Shown in pieces: positions 50,922-59,907 of a stretch of 64,000 nucleotides of DNA; position 1 is the stretch's first letter, and every line of letters starts with the position of its first letter. The translations under genes were made by a program, and so were the position numbers. The stretch lies in the NCBI RefSeq assembly GCF_014873495.1, contig NZ_JADBGF010000001.1, positions 1,674,001 through 1,738,000 of the forward strand, read 5' to 3'. This DNA is from Streptomyces stelliscabiei. GTDB lineage: Bacteria > Actinomycetota > Actinomycetes > Streptomycetales > Streptomycetaceae. Below the pieces are notes generated by a model, which was not told the origin of the DNA, made no database searches, and was given only the letters and a program-made list of their open reading frames with translations.

Positions 50922-52943
50922 ATGGACAGTCAGATCGTGAAGGTGAAGATTCACCCCGCCATCGGTGTCGCCCGGGTCGGCAACAGTCTCGAAGCACCCC
51001 TCATCGGCCCGGAATCACCCGACCAGGAGCCAGCGGACCCCGGCTCCTACAAGGACGGTTCCGGGGCGCTCCGGAGGCAGGCCGCACGATTCCGTGTGTA
51101 CGGCTACAACGCCGCGGGGGAGGTCGTGAGGGAACTGAAGCCGGGCGACGAGGGTGTCTCCGAGATCCAGTGGACCGTTCATCTGGCCAACAAGAAGGCC
51201 GCCTGGTACCAGTTCCATCTGGCGCTGGACATCCCCGAGGGCAAGACGCTCGCGGCGGAGCAATACGCTCTGCGCAACGCCGACGTCGTGGGCGCCGAGC
51301 GGAAGAAGCTGGTCAACGACCCCGGAAGCCGCACCGTCCGCGGCTCCAAGACCGAGACGCAGAAGTTCGACACCGGCAAGATCATGGGCAAGGCGGTGTA
51401 CCTCGGCGAGATCTCCACGCGTGCCGACGGCCGCCTGGTGGTGCTCGGTGGCCGGGGAAACTCCGCCTCCTACAAGAACCAGCCGATCACCGGGGTCGCC
51501 AACAACAACACCTGGTACGACGACGTGTCCGACGGCCCGGTGACGGCGAAGGTCCGTATCGACGGCAAGGATCTGACCGCCGCCCCGGCCTGGGTCGTGG
51601 TGGGGCCTCCGCACTACGCCCCCGGCGTGAGGTCCATACGCACCCTCCACGACCTGCTCTTCGACGTCTTCGTCCAGGCCGGTTCGCTGACCCGCCCGCA
51701 GCAGATCTCGTTCACCGATCACATCGAGCCGATACTCCGCCGGTTCTGCGATCTGCAATGGGTCAACCAGGGCTTCGCGGCACAGTTCGGCTGGAACGGC
51801 CCCCACTTCTTCCTCTCGCCCGCCGTGCGGAAGAGGCTCGCCGATCCGTCCGACCGGAACCGGGAACTGCGCCGCCAGACGTACGCCGCTCTGCGCGACT
51901 ACGACCGGGACGGAAAGTCCCCGCTGCCGTGGCCGTGGCTCTACGGCGACGCCATGGCCAGCAAGCCCAAGTCCGTGCGCCAGCACCTGGCGCTGACCCC
52001 GACCCAGGACTGGATGCTGCAGCGCTGGGCGGACGGGGCGTTCCGGGCCGGACCCGTGCGGCAGCCGCGCCCCACGGTCGACGACGCCCCTGTCGCCGAG
52101 CAGCCGGGGCTGCTGGACCGGGCGGCCCTGGAGAACTGTGCCGCCGACGCGTTCCACCCGGGGATCGAGGTCACCTGGCCGATCCGGCACGCGACCATGT
52201 TCAGTGCGCCCTTCCGCATCAAGCACCGCGCCGCCGGCACCGCCGAACCCGATTACGGGCCCACCCTCACCCCGCAGGAGGCGCTCGCCGCCACCGGCCC
52301 CCTGAACGCGCAGGGCCCCGGAGACCTCACCCGCTGGATGGCCGCCCCCTGGCAGGCGGACACCGCGAGCTGCCGCTCCGGCTACGAGGTGCTGGCCAAT
52401 CTGGGGCCCCGGTACAGCCCTTACCTGCCGACCTTCTGGCCCGCCCAGGCACCCAACCACGTCCTCAAGCTGGAGGACTTCGAGAAGGTCAACACGCCGT
52501 CGACCGGAAGCGACGACAGCGCCCGGGAAGAGGCGTTCGAGCGACGGGCGACCTGGCTGCGCGGCCTCAGCGGCACCATGAACCAGCAGCGCACCCAGAT
52601 GATCAAGGACTGGGCCAGACTCGGCATCGTCGAGGTGCGCGACTACACCGTGGGCGACGGGAAGTTCCCGGCACGGATCCTGGTGGAGTCGCGCCCGGGA
52701 GAACCGCTCGATCAGGCACCGGACACGGCGAACCTCGTCAACCTGCACGTGCCCGAGGCGGGTCCGCACGTGTTGTCCGCGGCGGCGGGGATCCGGCCCG
52801 GGGGCGGGCCCGCCCCCGAAGCCGTCGAGACCGAGTCCGCGGCACGGGCGATCGGCGAGGCCGCCAGGGCGACCGGCTACCGCGAGGAGGAGATCACCGC
52901 CGGATATCTCGAGATACTCGACCCCTTCCGCGACGCGCGGTGA
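50922..52943 (+). CDS. LodA/GoxA-like cysteine tryptophylquinone oxidase
   Basis: 673-residue member of the LodA family, amino-acid (lysine or glycine) oxidases whose cofactor is made from a Cys and a Trp of the protein itself. The N-terminus VKIHPAIGVARVGNS is the family signature. In the active region TRWMAAPWQADTASCRSGY holds Asp480 and Cys484, and TFWPAQAPNHVL holds Trp506. The D-x3-C spacing equals that of the essential Asp and CTQ Cys of LodA, and WPAxxPN is the family block around the CTQ Trp. The ATG at 50922 follows AAAGG with a 7-base gap. The stop overlaps the flavoprotein gene by GTGA, a LodA-LodB layout. The product would release peroxide and ammonia. Substrate is unknown. Confidence 0.88.
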   Translation: MDSQIVKVKIHPAIGVARVGNSLEAPLIGPESPDQEPADPGSYKDGSGALRRQAARFRVYGYNAAGEVVRELKPGDEGVSEIQWTVHLANKKAAWYQFHLALDIPEGKTLAAEQYALRNADVVGAERKKLVNDPGSRTVRGSKTETQKFDTGKIMGKAVYLGEISTRADGRLVVLGGRGNSASYKNQPITGVANNNTWYDDVSDGPVTAKVRIDGKDLTAAPAWVVVGPPHYAPGVRSIRTLHDLLFDVFVQAGSLTRPQQISFTDHIEPILRRFCDLQWVNQGFAAQFGWNGPHFFLSPAVRKRLADPSDRNRELRRQTYAALRDYDRDGKSPLPWPWLYGDAMASKPKSVRQHLALTPTQDWMLQRWADGAFRAGPVRQPRPTVDDAPVAEQPGLLDRAALENCAADAFHPGIEVTWPIRHATMFSAPFRIKHRAAGTAEPDYGPTLTPQEALAATGPLNAQGPGDLTRWMAAPWQADTASCRSGYEVLANLGPRYSPYLPTFWPAQAPNHVLKLEDFEKVNTPSTGSDDSAREEAFERRATWLRGLSGTMNQQRTQMIKDWARLGIVEVRDYTVGDGKFPARILVESRPGEPLDQAPDTANLVNLHVPEAGPHVLSAAAGIRPGGGPAPEAVETESAARAIGEAARATGYREEEITAGYLEILDPFRDAR

Positions 52944-54136
52944 GCACCGCACTCGCTCCCGGCACGGACACCTACGACGTCGTGGTGGCGGGCGGCGGCC
53001 CGGCCGGCTGCGCCGCCGCGCTCGTGCTCGCCCGTGCCGGCCGTACGGTTCTGCTGGCGGACGCAGGCACCGGGCCGCCCAAGGTCGGCGAGACGCTCGT
53101 ACCCGCCGGGCGGGTTCTGCTCGGCGACCTCGGCGTCGCCGACCGCGTTCTCGGCTCCGGACATCTGCCCTGCTACGGCAGCCTTTCGGCATGGGGTTCG
53201 GCCGACCTGCACGCCGTGGACTTCATCAACGACCCGCACGGCCATGGCTGGCACCTCGACCGGCGGTTGTTCGACCGGCGCCTGCGCGACGCCGCGCGCG
53301 CGGCGGGGGCCGAGGTCACCGAGGGCTCGGCCGTACGCGCACCAGCGCGGACGCCGGACGGCGGCTGGACCCTGGTCCTGCGCGGCGGCACCGGCCCTGC
53401 CGGTACCCGGTCCGGTGGGGAGCGTACGGTGCGCTGCCGCTGGGTGATCGACGCCACCGGCCGCGCCGCCGCGATCGCCGTCCGGTGCGGGGCCCGGCGG
53501 CGGGTCGGGGACCGGCTCACCGCTCTGTACGTGCCTCTGGAGGCGGACCCGCTGGACACCGACCGCCGTTCGCTCGTCGAGTCCGACGAGGACGGCTGGT
53601 GGTACACCGCCCCGCAGCCCTCCGGCGGGCGCCTGGTCGCGTACTTCACCGACGCCGATCTGCCCGCCGCCTCCCCCACCGCGCACCACTTCCACCGACG
53701 GATGTCGGCCACCCGGCACGTGTCCCGGTGGGTCCACCGGGACGGACCCCCGCCCACGTCACCCGCGGCGCCCCGTCGGGCCGCCGCGCACACAGCACAC
53801 CTCGACACGGTGTACGGAGACGGCTGGACCGCCGCCGGGGACGCGGCGGTCGCCTTCGACCCGCTCTCCTCCCAGGGCGTGCTGACCGCTCTCTACACCG
53901 GGCTGGGCGCGGGCCTGGCCGTCGGCGCCCGCCTGGGTCGCGCCGCCCAGGGCGCGGACTCGGCCCTCGCCGCATACGCGGAGCAGGTCGCGGCCGCACG
54001 GAGCGCGTATCTGCGCGGCCACCGTGTCATCCACGCCCAGGAGGCCCGCTGGATCGACCGCTCCTTCTGGGCGCGGCGCCTGGCCGACCTCCCCGGCCCG
54101 TCCCGCCGACCGCGGGAAGGGCCCAGCACGTCATGA
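52940..54136 (+). CDS. LodB-like FAD-dependent oxidoreductase (tryptophan-modifying partner)
   Basis: 398-residue flavoprotein of the halogenase/hydroxylase-like PHBH fold. FAD-binding GGGPAGCAAALVLARAG near the N-terminus, and the second FAD contact GDAAVAFDPLSSQG near residue 300. In LodA systems, the LodB partner oxygenates the precursor Trp so that the cysteine tryptophylquinone can form. The GTG at 52940 overlaps the LodA-like stop, so the two are translationally coupled. No NADH-binding or other catalytic domain is fused. Named by context plus fold; on sequence alone a generic tryptophan halogenase-like protein is also possible. Confidence 0.85.
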   Translation: MSTALAPGTDTYDVVVAGGGPAGCAAALVLARAGRTVLLADAGTGPPKVGETLVPAGRVLLGDLGVADRVLGSGHLPCYGSLSAWGSADLHAVDFINDPHGHGWHLDRRLFDRRLRDAARAAGAEVTEGSAVRAPARTPDGGWTLVLRGGTGPAGTRSGGERTVRCRWVIDATGRAAAIAVRCGARRRVGDRLTALYVPLEADPLDTDRRSLVESDEDGWWYTAPQPSGGRLVAYFTDADLPAASPTAHHFHRRMSATRHVSRWVHRDGPPPTSPAAPRRAAAHTAHLDTVYGDGWTAAGDAAVAFDPLSSQGVLTALYTGLGAGLAVGARLGRAAQGADSALAAYAEQVAAARSAYLRGHRVIHAQEARWIDRSFWARRLADLPGPSRRPREGPSTS

Positions 54137-54584
54137 CCACGGAACGGCCCCGAGCCGTCACCGAGAGGGGCTGGACCGTGCCGCAGTGAGGGCACTCCGC
54201 TGGACCGCGCCTTCCGGCCGACGCCGACCGAGCGCGGCGGCCCGGGCGTCGTCGGGGTGCGCTCGGACACCGCGGTCCGCCCAGGACGGCGGCCCGCACC
54301 GTCCCTGTCCGGCCGGGTACCGGCCGCAGCCGGTCTGCGCCACCGGGACGCGCCCGGCTCGGTCCGTGATCCGGTGCCGGCCGGCACCGGCACCGGCGCG
54401 CCGCACCAGGGTGACCTGGCGTCCCGGCTCGAAGGAGCCGCTGCGCTCGCGGTTCACCGCGCGGGCATCCGCCCGGCCCGGCGACCGAGTGGCCCGCCGA
54501 CCACTGCAGGCCGGCCGGGCGGCCCGAGTTTGCTGCCGCACGAGGGCCCGCTAGCGTAGGGAGCCGCCGTACCGGGAGACGCGT
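54137..54584. other. 448-base stretch without a convincing gene
   Basis: Frames here (for example 54257-54559 on the + strand) are Arg/Pro-rich and carry no motif. It separates the LodA/LodB-like pair from a DUF4326 gene and may be decayed sequence. The promoter for the next gene should be at its right end. Confidence 0.5.
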
Positions 54585-54923
54585 GTGACCACGACCGTGA
54601 TCAACCTCAAGGGCCGTATCCGCGACTTCGGCCCCCGGCTGGAATTCGCCCCCAGCGACGTGGTGTACATCGGCCGCCGCTGGACCATGGGCCACTGGGA
54701 CCTGCCGCGGCATCCGCTGTTCAACCCGTTCCAGTACGACACCGCGAAGAAGAAGCGCGACGGGACGCGGGCCGAGGTGATGGCCAAGTACCGGGAGTAC
54801 CTGACGTCCGACCCCGAGCTGATGGCCCTCGTACCGGAGCTGCGCGGCAAGACACTGGCGTGCTGGTGCGCCCCGGAGCCGTGCCACGGAGACGTCCTGG
54901 CGGAGCTGGCGGACCGGCGCTGA
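54585..54923 (+). CDS. DUF4326-family protein
   Basis: 112-residue protein with the DUF4326 signature: VVYIGRRWTMGHWDLPRHPLFNPF and LACWCAPEPCHGDVLAELA, where the Cys/Cys/His (CWCAPEPCH) may bind a metal. The family is of unknown function and is common in actinobacteria and phages. Start GTG 54585 with GGGAG upstream. Confidence 0.9.
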   Translation: MTTTVINLKGRIRDFGPRLEFAPSDVVYIGRRWTMGHWDLPRHPLFNPFQYDTAKKKRDGTRAEVMAKYREYLTSDPELMALVPELRGKTLACWCAPEPCHGDVLAELADRR

Positions 54924-55095
54924 GGAGGCGGAGGCCGCGCCGGACGGGACGGACGCCGCCCTCTGCGCCTTGGACGCCGACGGGTGCCGGGCGGCGCCCC
55001 GCCGCGCCTCCTGACCGCCGCGACCGGGCTTCGTAGGTTCCTCCGAAGGGACCCTGGGCGCCCACCTGCACGAATCGCCAGTAGAATCCGTACAC

Positions 55096-56538
55096 GTGAC
55101 TTCCGCGCCAGCCAAGCCCCGCATCCCCAACGTCCTCGCCGGACGCTACGCCTCCGCCGAGCTCGCCACGCTCTGGTCGCCCGAGCAGAAGGTGAGGCTG
55201 GAGCGGCAGCTCTGGCTGGCCGTGCTGCGGGCGCAGAAGGACCTCGGTATCGAGGTGCCGGACGCGGCCCTCGCCGACTACGAGCGGGTCCTCGACACCG
55301 TCGACCTGGCCTCCGTCGCCGAGCGCGAGAAGGTCACCCGGCACGACGTGAAAGCGCGGATCGAGGAGTTCAACGATCTCGCCGGGCACGAGCACGTGCA
55401 CAAGGGCATGACCTCCCGCGACCTCACCGAGAACGTCGAGCAGCTGCAGATCCGACTCTCCCTGGAGCTGGTGCGCGACCGTACGGTGGCCGTGCTGGCC
55501 CGGCTCGGCAAGCTGGCCGGTGAGTACGGCGAGCTGGTCATGGCCGGCCGCTCGCACAACGTGGCCGCGCAGGCCACCACCCTCGGCAAGCGGTTCGCGA
55601 CCGCGGCCGACGAACTGCTCGTGGCGTACGGCCGGGTCGAGGAGCTGCTCGGCCGCTACCCGCTGCGCGGCATCAAGGGCCCGGTGGGCACGGCCCAGGA
55701 CATGCTGGACCTGCTGGGCGGCGACGCGGCCAAGCTGGCGGAGCTGGAGGACCGCATCGCCGGGCACCTCGGCTTCGCACAGGCGTTCACCTCGGTCGGC
55801 CAGGTCTACCCGCGCTCGCTGGACTACGACGTGGTGACCGCGCTGGTGCAGGTGGCGGCGGCGCCGTCCTCGCTGGCGAAGACGATCCGGCTGATGGCCG
55901 GGCACGAGCTGGTGACCGAGGGCTTCAAGCCCGGCCAGGTCGGCTCCTCCGCCATGCCGCACAAGATGAACACGCGCTCCTGCGAGCGCGTCAACGGCCT
56001 CATGGTCATCCTGCGCGGCTACGCCTCGATGACCGGCGAGCTGGCGGGCGACCAGTGGAACGAGGGCGACGTGTCCTGCTCGGTGGTCCGCCGGGTCGCG
56101 CTGCCGGACGCCTTCTTCGCGCTGGACGGCCTGCTGGAGACGTTCCTGACCGTCCTCGACGAGTTCGGCGCCTTCCCGGCCGTGGTCGCCCGTGAGCTGG
56201 ACCGCTACCTGCCCTTCCTCGCCACGACCAAGGTCCTGATGGGCGCGGTGCGCGCGGGCGTCGGCCGCGAGGTGGCGCACGAGGCCATCAAGGAGAACGC
56301 CGTCGCCTCCGCGCTCGCCATGCGCGAGCAGGGCGCCGAGCGCAACGAACTCCTCGACAAGCTCGCCGCCGACGACCGCATCCCGCTGGACCGTGCCCAG
56401 CTGGACGCGCTCATGGCCGACAAGCTCTCCTTCACGGGCGCCGCCGCCGACCAGGTCGCCGTCGTCGTCGGCCGTATCGAGGAGATCGTGAAGCAGCGTC
56501 CGGAGGCCGCCGGTTACACGCCGGGGGCGATCCTCTGA
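55096..56538 (+). CDS. purB: Adenylosuccinate lyase
   Basis: 480-residue enzyme of purine synthesis that removes fumarate from SAICAR and from adenylosuccinate. Fumarase/aspartase-family features: the His region HEHVHKGMTSRDLTENVEQLQI, MAGRSHNVAAQATTLGKRF, and signature loop VGSSAMPHKMNTRSCERVNGL with the catalytic Ser. The GTG at 55096 precedes TSAPAKPRIPNVLAGRYAS. The downstream glycosylase gene overlaps or abuts its stop. Confidence 0.97.
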   Translation: MTSAPAKPRIPNVLAGRYASAELATLWSPEQKVRLERQLWLAVLRAQKDLGIEVPDAALADYERVLDTVDLASVAEREKVTRHDVKARIEEFNDLAGHEHVHKGMTSRDLTENVEQLQIRLSLELVRDRTVAVLARLGKLAGEYGELVMAGRSHNVAAQATTLGKRFATAADELLVAYGRVEELLGRYPLRGIKGPVGTAQDMLDLLGGDAAKLAELEDRIAGHLGFAQAFTSVGQVYPRSLDYDVVTALVQVAAAPSSLAKTIRLMAGHELVTEGFKPGQVGSSAMPHKMNTRSCERVNGLMVILRGYASMTGELAGDQWNEGDVSCSVVRRVALPDAFFALDGLLETFLTVLDEFGAFPAVVARELDRYLPFLATTKVLMGAVRAGVGREVAHEAIKENAVASALAMREQGAERNELLDKLAADDRIPLDRAQLDALMADKLSFTGAAADQVAVVVGRIEEIVKQRPEAAGYTPGAIL

Positions 56539-57080
56539 CCCGCTACACCCAGGCCGAACTGGAGGCCGCCCGCGACCGGCTGGTGCCGGATGTCACCGCG
56601 GACGGCCTCCGGGTCCTTTTCTGCGGTATCAACCCGGGGCTGATGACGGCCGCCTCGGGCCATCACTTCGCCCGCCCCGGCAACCGTTTCTGGCCCGTAC
56701 TGCACCTGTCCGGCTTCACGCCCCGCCTCCTGAAGCCGTCCGAGCAGGGCGAACTGCCGTCGTACGGGCTGGGCATCACCAACGTCGTCGCGCGGGCGAC
56801 GGCACGCGCCGACGAGCTGACGGCGCAGGAGTACGTCGAGGGCGGGCGCCTGCTGACCGCCAAGGTGGAACGGCTCCGGCCGCGCTGGCTCGCGGTGGTC
56901 GGGGTGACCGCCTACCGGGCCGCCTTCGCCGACCGCAAGGCCGCCGTCGGCCCGCAGGAGCGGACGATCGGGACCTCGCGCGTGTGGGTGCTGCCCAACC
57001 CCAGCGGGCTGAACGCGCATTGGACGGCGGCGACGATGGCGGAAGAATTCGGACGACTGCGGGCGGCGGCGGAGGGCTGA
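56535..57080 (+). CDS. mug: Mismatch-specific uracil/thymine DNA glycosylase (Mug family)
   Basis: DNA repair enzyme of the Mug/TDG type that removes U or T from G mismatches. Motif 1 VLFCGINPGLMTAA with its catalytic Asn, RPGNRFWPVLHLSGF, and motif 2 NPSGLNAHW. A reading frame from CTG 56535 gives (L)TRYTQAELEAARDRLVPDV, which I recall as the normal N-terminus of Streptomyces homologues (MTRYT...), implying a rare CTG start overlapping the purB stop as CTGA. If only standard starts are allowed, the gene begins at GTG 56583 and loses 16 residues. Coupled to purB. Confidence 0.88.
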   Translation: MTRYTQAELEAARDRLVPDVTADGLRVLFCGINPGLMTAASGHHFARPGNRFWPVLHLSGFTPRLLKPSEQGELPSYGLGITNVVARATARADELTAQEYVEGGRLLTAKVERLRPRWLAVVGVTAYRAAFADRKAAVGPQERTIGTSRVWVLPNPSGLNAHWTAATMAEEFGRLRAAAEG

Positions 57081-57109
57081 CCGCCGAGCCCGGCGGGGCG
57101 CTCGACGGG

Positions 57110-57553
57110 TCACGGCGGGTCGATCTCCGTTATCAGCGCGACGAGTTGGAACGGCAGCTCCTTGTCCCACTGGGAGACGCCGAGGGCGACCCAGCGGCCG
57201 TGACCGTCCGCCTGCCAGAGGTGCACATCCGGGACGTGGGAGCTGAGGGTCGCCCAGGGTTCGGGTATCTCCTCGCCCCCCATGGACCGGTCGAGGACAC
57301 TCCACAGGCTGAACACGGACGGGGCACCCCATCGCTCGGCGAGCCGCTCCGACAGGGCGTCCCGGTCCGCCTCGTACTGCTCCTCCGTCTCCTCCCGCCG
57401 CATGCCGTCGTCCTCCCAGAAGTCGGCGCTCGTCGCTAACTCGGCGACGTGGTAGCCCGGTCCGGCCTCGCCGACGTCCGACCGGCCGCGCTCCGCCGGG
57501 AAGGCCTCGGAGCACAGCCGGTCGATGACGGCGAGGTGCTGGGTGATGCTCAT
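57110..57553 (-). CDS. Hypothetical protein, 147 residues
   Basis: Soluble protein with N-terminus MSITQHLAVIDRLCSEAFPAE and strand/helix-rich body (RYGAPSVFSLWSVLDRS-like AERWGAPSVFSLWSVLDRSM; DVHLWQADGHGRWVALGVSQWDKELPFQLVAL). I do not recognise the family. The strand pattern resembles small SMI1/DUF immunity-type proteins but without clear match. The ATG at 57553 is chosen over an upstream in-frame start. It is divergent from the ROK gene. Confidence 0.65.
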   Translation of the reverse strand: MSITQHLAVIDRLCSEAFPAERGRSDVGEAGPGYHVAELATSADFWEDDGMRREETEEQYEADRDALSERLAERWGAPSVFSLWSVLDRSMGGEEIPEPWATLSSHVPDVHLWQADGHGRWVALGVSQWDKELPFQLVALITEIDPP

Positions 57554-57841
57554 GAGGTCCAGTAAAGCGGGCGCCACTGACAATTGGCGTGGTGTCAGGC
57601 GGCGGTGCAGGGGGCACGCCCGTCCGTCCGTCGCCGGGAGCCCCGCCCGGTACGCGGCCGCGCCGTCGGGAGGGGTGGGGACGCCCGGCCGCGCGGCCGG
57701 GAGCCGGTGCACATGCCCGGCCGGTTCGGCGGCCAGGCGCGGGGGCCGGGATTCCGCAGGTCGGGGGCATCAGACACTCGCCCGGGGTCGCCGCGGCGAG
57801 TACCATCCGGCAAACACGCGCGCGAGCTGGGAGGACGGACG

Positions 57842-58999
57842 TTGGGGCGACTGACCGGCGGGGATCCGTCTCTGCTCCGCAGGATCAACTCGGCCGTGGT
57901 GCTGCACGCGCTGCGGGCCACGGACCACGCGACACTCACCGAGATCACCCGGGTCACCGGCCTGTCCCGGCCCACGGTCGAGGGCGTCGTCGAGGGGCTG
58001 GTCGAGGCCGGGCTGGTGGTCGAGCAGGCCGCCGAGGAGGGCGCCGCCCGGCGGCAGGGGCGGCCGGCGCGGCACTACCGGTTCCGGGCGGAGGCGGGCC
58101 ATCTGCTGGGTCTGGACGTGGGCTCGCACCACGTGACCGCCCTGCTCGCGGACCTCGACGGCAGGGTGCTGGGCTCCCTGTCCAGGGAGATCTCCGAGGC
58201 GGCGTCGGCGGACGACCGGCTGGAGCGGCTGCGCTCCACCGTGGCCGAGCTGCTGCGCAGGTCCGGTGTCTCGCGGGCCTCGCTGCGGGCGGTCGGTGTC
58301 GGCAGCCCGGGGGTCATCGAGGCCGACGGCGCCGTTCGCCTGTGCGCGGCCCTGCCGGAGTGGACGGGCCTGAACCTGGGCGAGCGGCTGAGCCGCTCCT
58401 TCAAGTGCTCGGTCCTGGTCGAGAACGACGCCAACGCGGCGGCGGTCGCCGAGCACTGGAAGGGCGCGGCCGCCGAGTCCGACGACGTGGTGTTCGTGCT
58501 GGCGGGGCTGAGCCCGGGCGCCGGTTCGCTGATCGGCGGGCGGCTGCACCGGGGCTACGGCGGCGCGGCCGGCGAGATCGGCGCGCTGCACCTGCTGGGC
58601 CGCGAGGCCACCCCGGAGGCGCTGCTGTCGACCACGGGCGAGCCTCTGCATCCGCTCGACGAGCAGGCGGTCGCCGAGGTCTTCAAACACGCGCGCGAGG
58701 GCGACGAGCGGGCCCGCGAGGCCGTCGACCGCTTCATACAGCGGCTCGTGCACGACGTGACGGCCCTCGTCCTCGCCCTCGACCCCGAACTCGTCGTCGT
58801 CGGCGGCTGGGCGACCGGTATCGACGACGTCCTCGACCCCCTCCGCGACGAACTGGCCCGCTACTGCCTGCGCCCGCCCCGCGTCGCCCTCTCCCGGCTG
58901 GGCGAGACGGCCGTCGCCATGGGCGCGCTGCGTCTCGCCCTGGACCATGTCGAGGAACAGCTGTTCGCGGTGGAGGGCACGGTGACGGCGCGGCGCTGA
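57842..58999 (+). CDS. ROK-family transcriptional regulator
   Basis: 385-residue ROK protein. The N-terminal winged helix (LLRRINSAVVLHALRATDHATLTEI, recognition helix LSRPTVEGVVEGL) is followed by the sugar-kinase-like ROK domain: GLDVGSHHVTALLADLDGRVLG, VENDANAAAVAEHW, GLSPGAGSLIGGRLHRGYGGAAGEIG. The usual ROK zinc motif CxCGxxGC is not present after GEIG (it reads GALHLLGREATPE), so it is a zinc-less member. Start TTG 57842 with GGGAGG seven bases upstream; longer in-frame versions add Pro/Gly/Arg-rich nonsense. The sugar effector is unknown. Confidence 0.9.
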   Translation: MGRLTGGDPSLLRRINSAVVLHALRATDHATLTEITRVTGLSRPTVEGVVEGLVEAGLVVEQAAEEGAARRQGRPARHYRFRAEAGHLLGLDVGSHHVTALLADLDGRVLGSLSREISEAASADDRLERLRSTVAELLRRSGVSRASLRAVGVGSPGVIEADGAVRLCAALPEWTGLNLGERLSRSFKCSVLVENDANAAAVAEHWKGAAAESDDVVFVLAGLSPGAGSLIGGRLHRGYGGAAGEIGALHLLGREATPEALLSTTGEPLHPLDEQAVAEVFKHAREGDERAREAVDRFIQRLVHDVTALVLALDPELVVVGGWATGIDDVLDPLRDELARYCLRPPRVALSRLGETAVAMGALRLALDHVEEQLFAVEGTVTARR

Positions 59000-59145
59000 G
59001 CCGGTGCGGCGCCGGGCCGGCTCAAGCACGGGCACCCGGTCCGTAGGTCACGGGCGAGCCGGTCCTCGGACACGAGAACGCCGCGCCCCGGAGACCGGAA
59101 CGCGGCGGGTGCGGCAGGTGCGGCCGGAAGGGGCCGCCGGCGTCG

Positions 59146-59907
59146 TCAGGACGCGCGACGCTCCGGGCCGTGGTGGATCTCGACGCCGCCGGAGTCGCCG
59201 AAGGTCAGTCGGCACGTGTCGGCACGGTAGGTGGCCAGGGACACCGCCGCCGTGCGCCCCTCGGCGTAGAAGCGGGTGGTGACGACGAGGACGGGCGCGC
59301 CGGGCAGCCGGTCGAGTTCCTTGGCGTCCTCCGCGCGGGCGGACCCCAGCTCCACCGAGCGGTCCTGCCCCTCCAGCTCCAGGCGCTGCAGCTCACGCAG
59401 CACCGCACGCGCGCGTGCGGCACCCGAGGGTGCGTCTATGGCGGAGAGGGCGGGCACCGAGTGCGCCGGGATGTACAGCAGCTCGGCGGCGACGGGCTGG
59501 CCGTGCGACATGCGGGAGCGGCGCACGACGTGCACCTGCTCGCCGTGCCCGCTCTCCAGGATGTCGGCGACCGTGGCGGGCGGCGCGGCGGACACACAGT
59601 CCACGGCCTGCCAGGCGTCGTCGGCCGTGCCCGGCCACGCGTGCTGTTCGGTGCCGACCGCCACGCCCACGCGCGGAGGCGCCACGGTGGTGCCGACGCC
59701 GCGACGGCGCTGCAGCCGGCCCTCCAGTTCGAGCTGCTCCAGCGCCTGGCGGAGCGTGGCCCGGGCGACCCCGAAGCGGGCCGCGAGATCACGTTCGTTG
59801 GGCAGGATCTCTCCCACCGAGAACTCGGAGTCCAATGCCTCACTGAGCACGGTCTTCAGATGCCAGTACTTCGGTTCCGGCACCGTTTCGAGCTGCTGGG
59901 TCCCCAC
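59146..59907 (-). CDS. GntR-family regulator with UTRA ligand domain
   Basis: 253-residue HutC/FarR-type regulator. DNA-binding domain KYWHLKTVLSEALDSEFSVGEILPNERDLAARFGVARATLRQAL, then UTRA domain (residues about 85-250) with YIPAHSVPALSAID and FYAEGRTAAVSLATYR. The GTG at 59907 has GGAGG five bases upstream; longer in-frame starts are unsupported. It is convergent with the ROK gene. The ligand is probably a sugar phosphate or similar small molecule, by family. Confidence 0.93.
   Translation of the reverse strand: MGTQQLETVPEPKYWHLKTVLSEALDSEFSVGEILPNERDLAARFGVARATLRQALEQLELEGRLQRRRGVGTTVAPPRVGVAVGTEQHAWPGTADDAWQAVDCVSAAPPATVADILESGHGEQVHVVRRSRMSHGQPVAAELLYIPAHSVPALSAIDAPSGAARARAVLRELQRLELEGQDRSVELGSARAEDAKELDRLPGAPVLVVTTRFYAEGRTAAVSLATYRADTCRLTFGDSGGVEIHHGPERRAS

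Noticed and set aside
59079..59107. CGCCGCG / CGCGGCG hairpin between ROK and GntR genes
   Set aside because: Short stem with a long imperfect loop; weaker than other terminators in the window and not listed as a feature.
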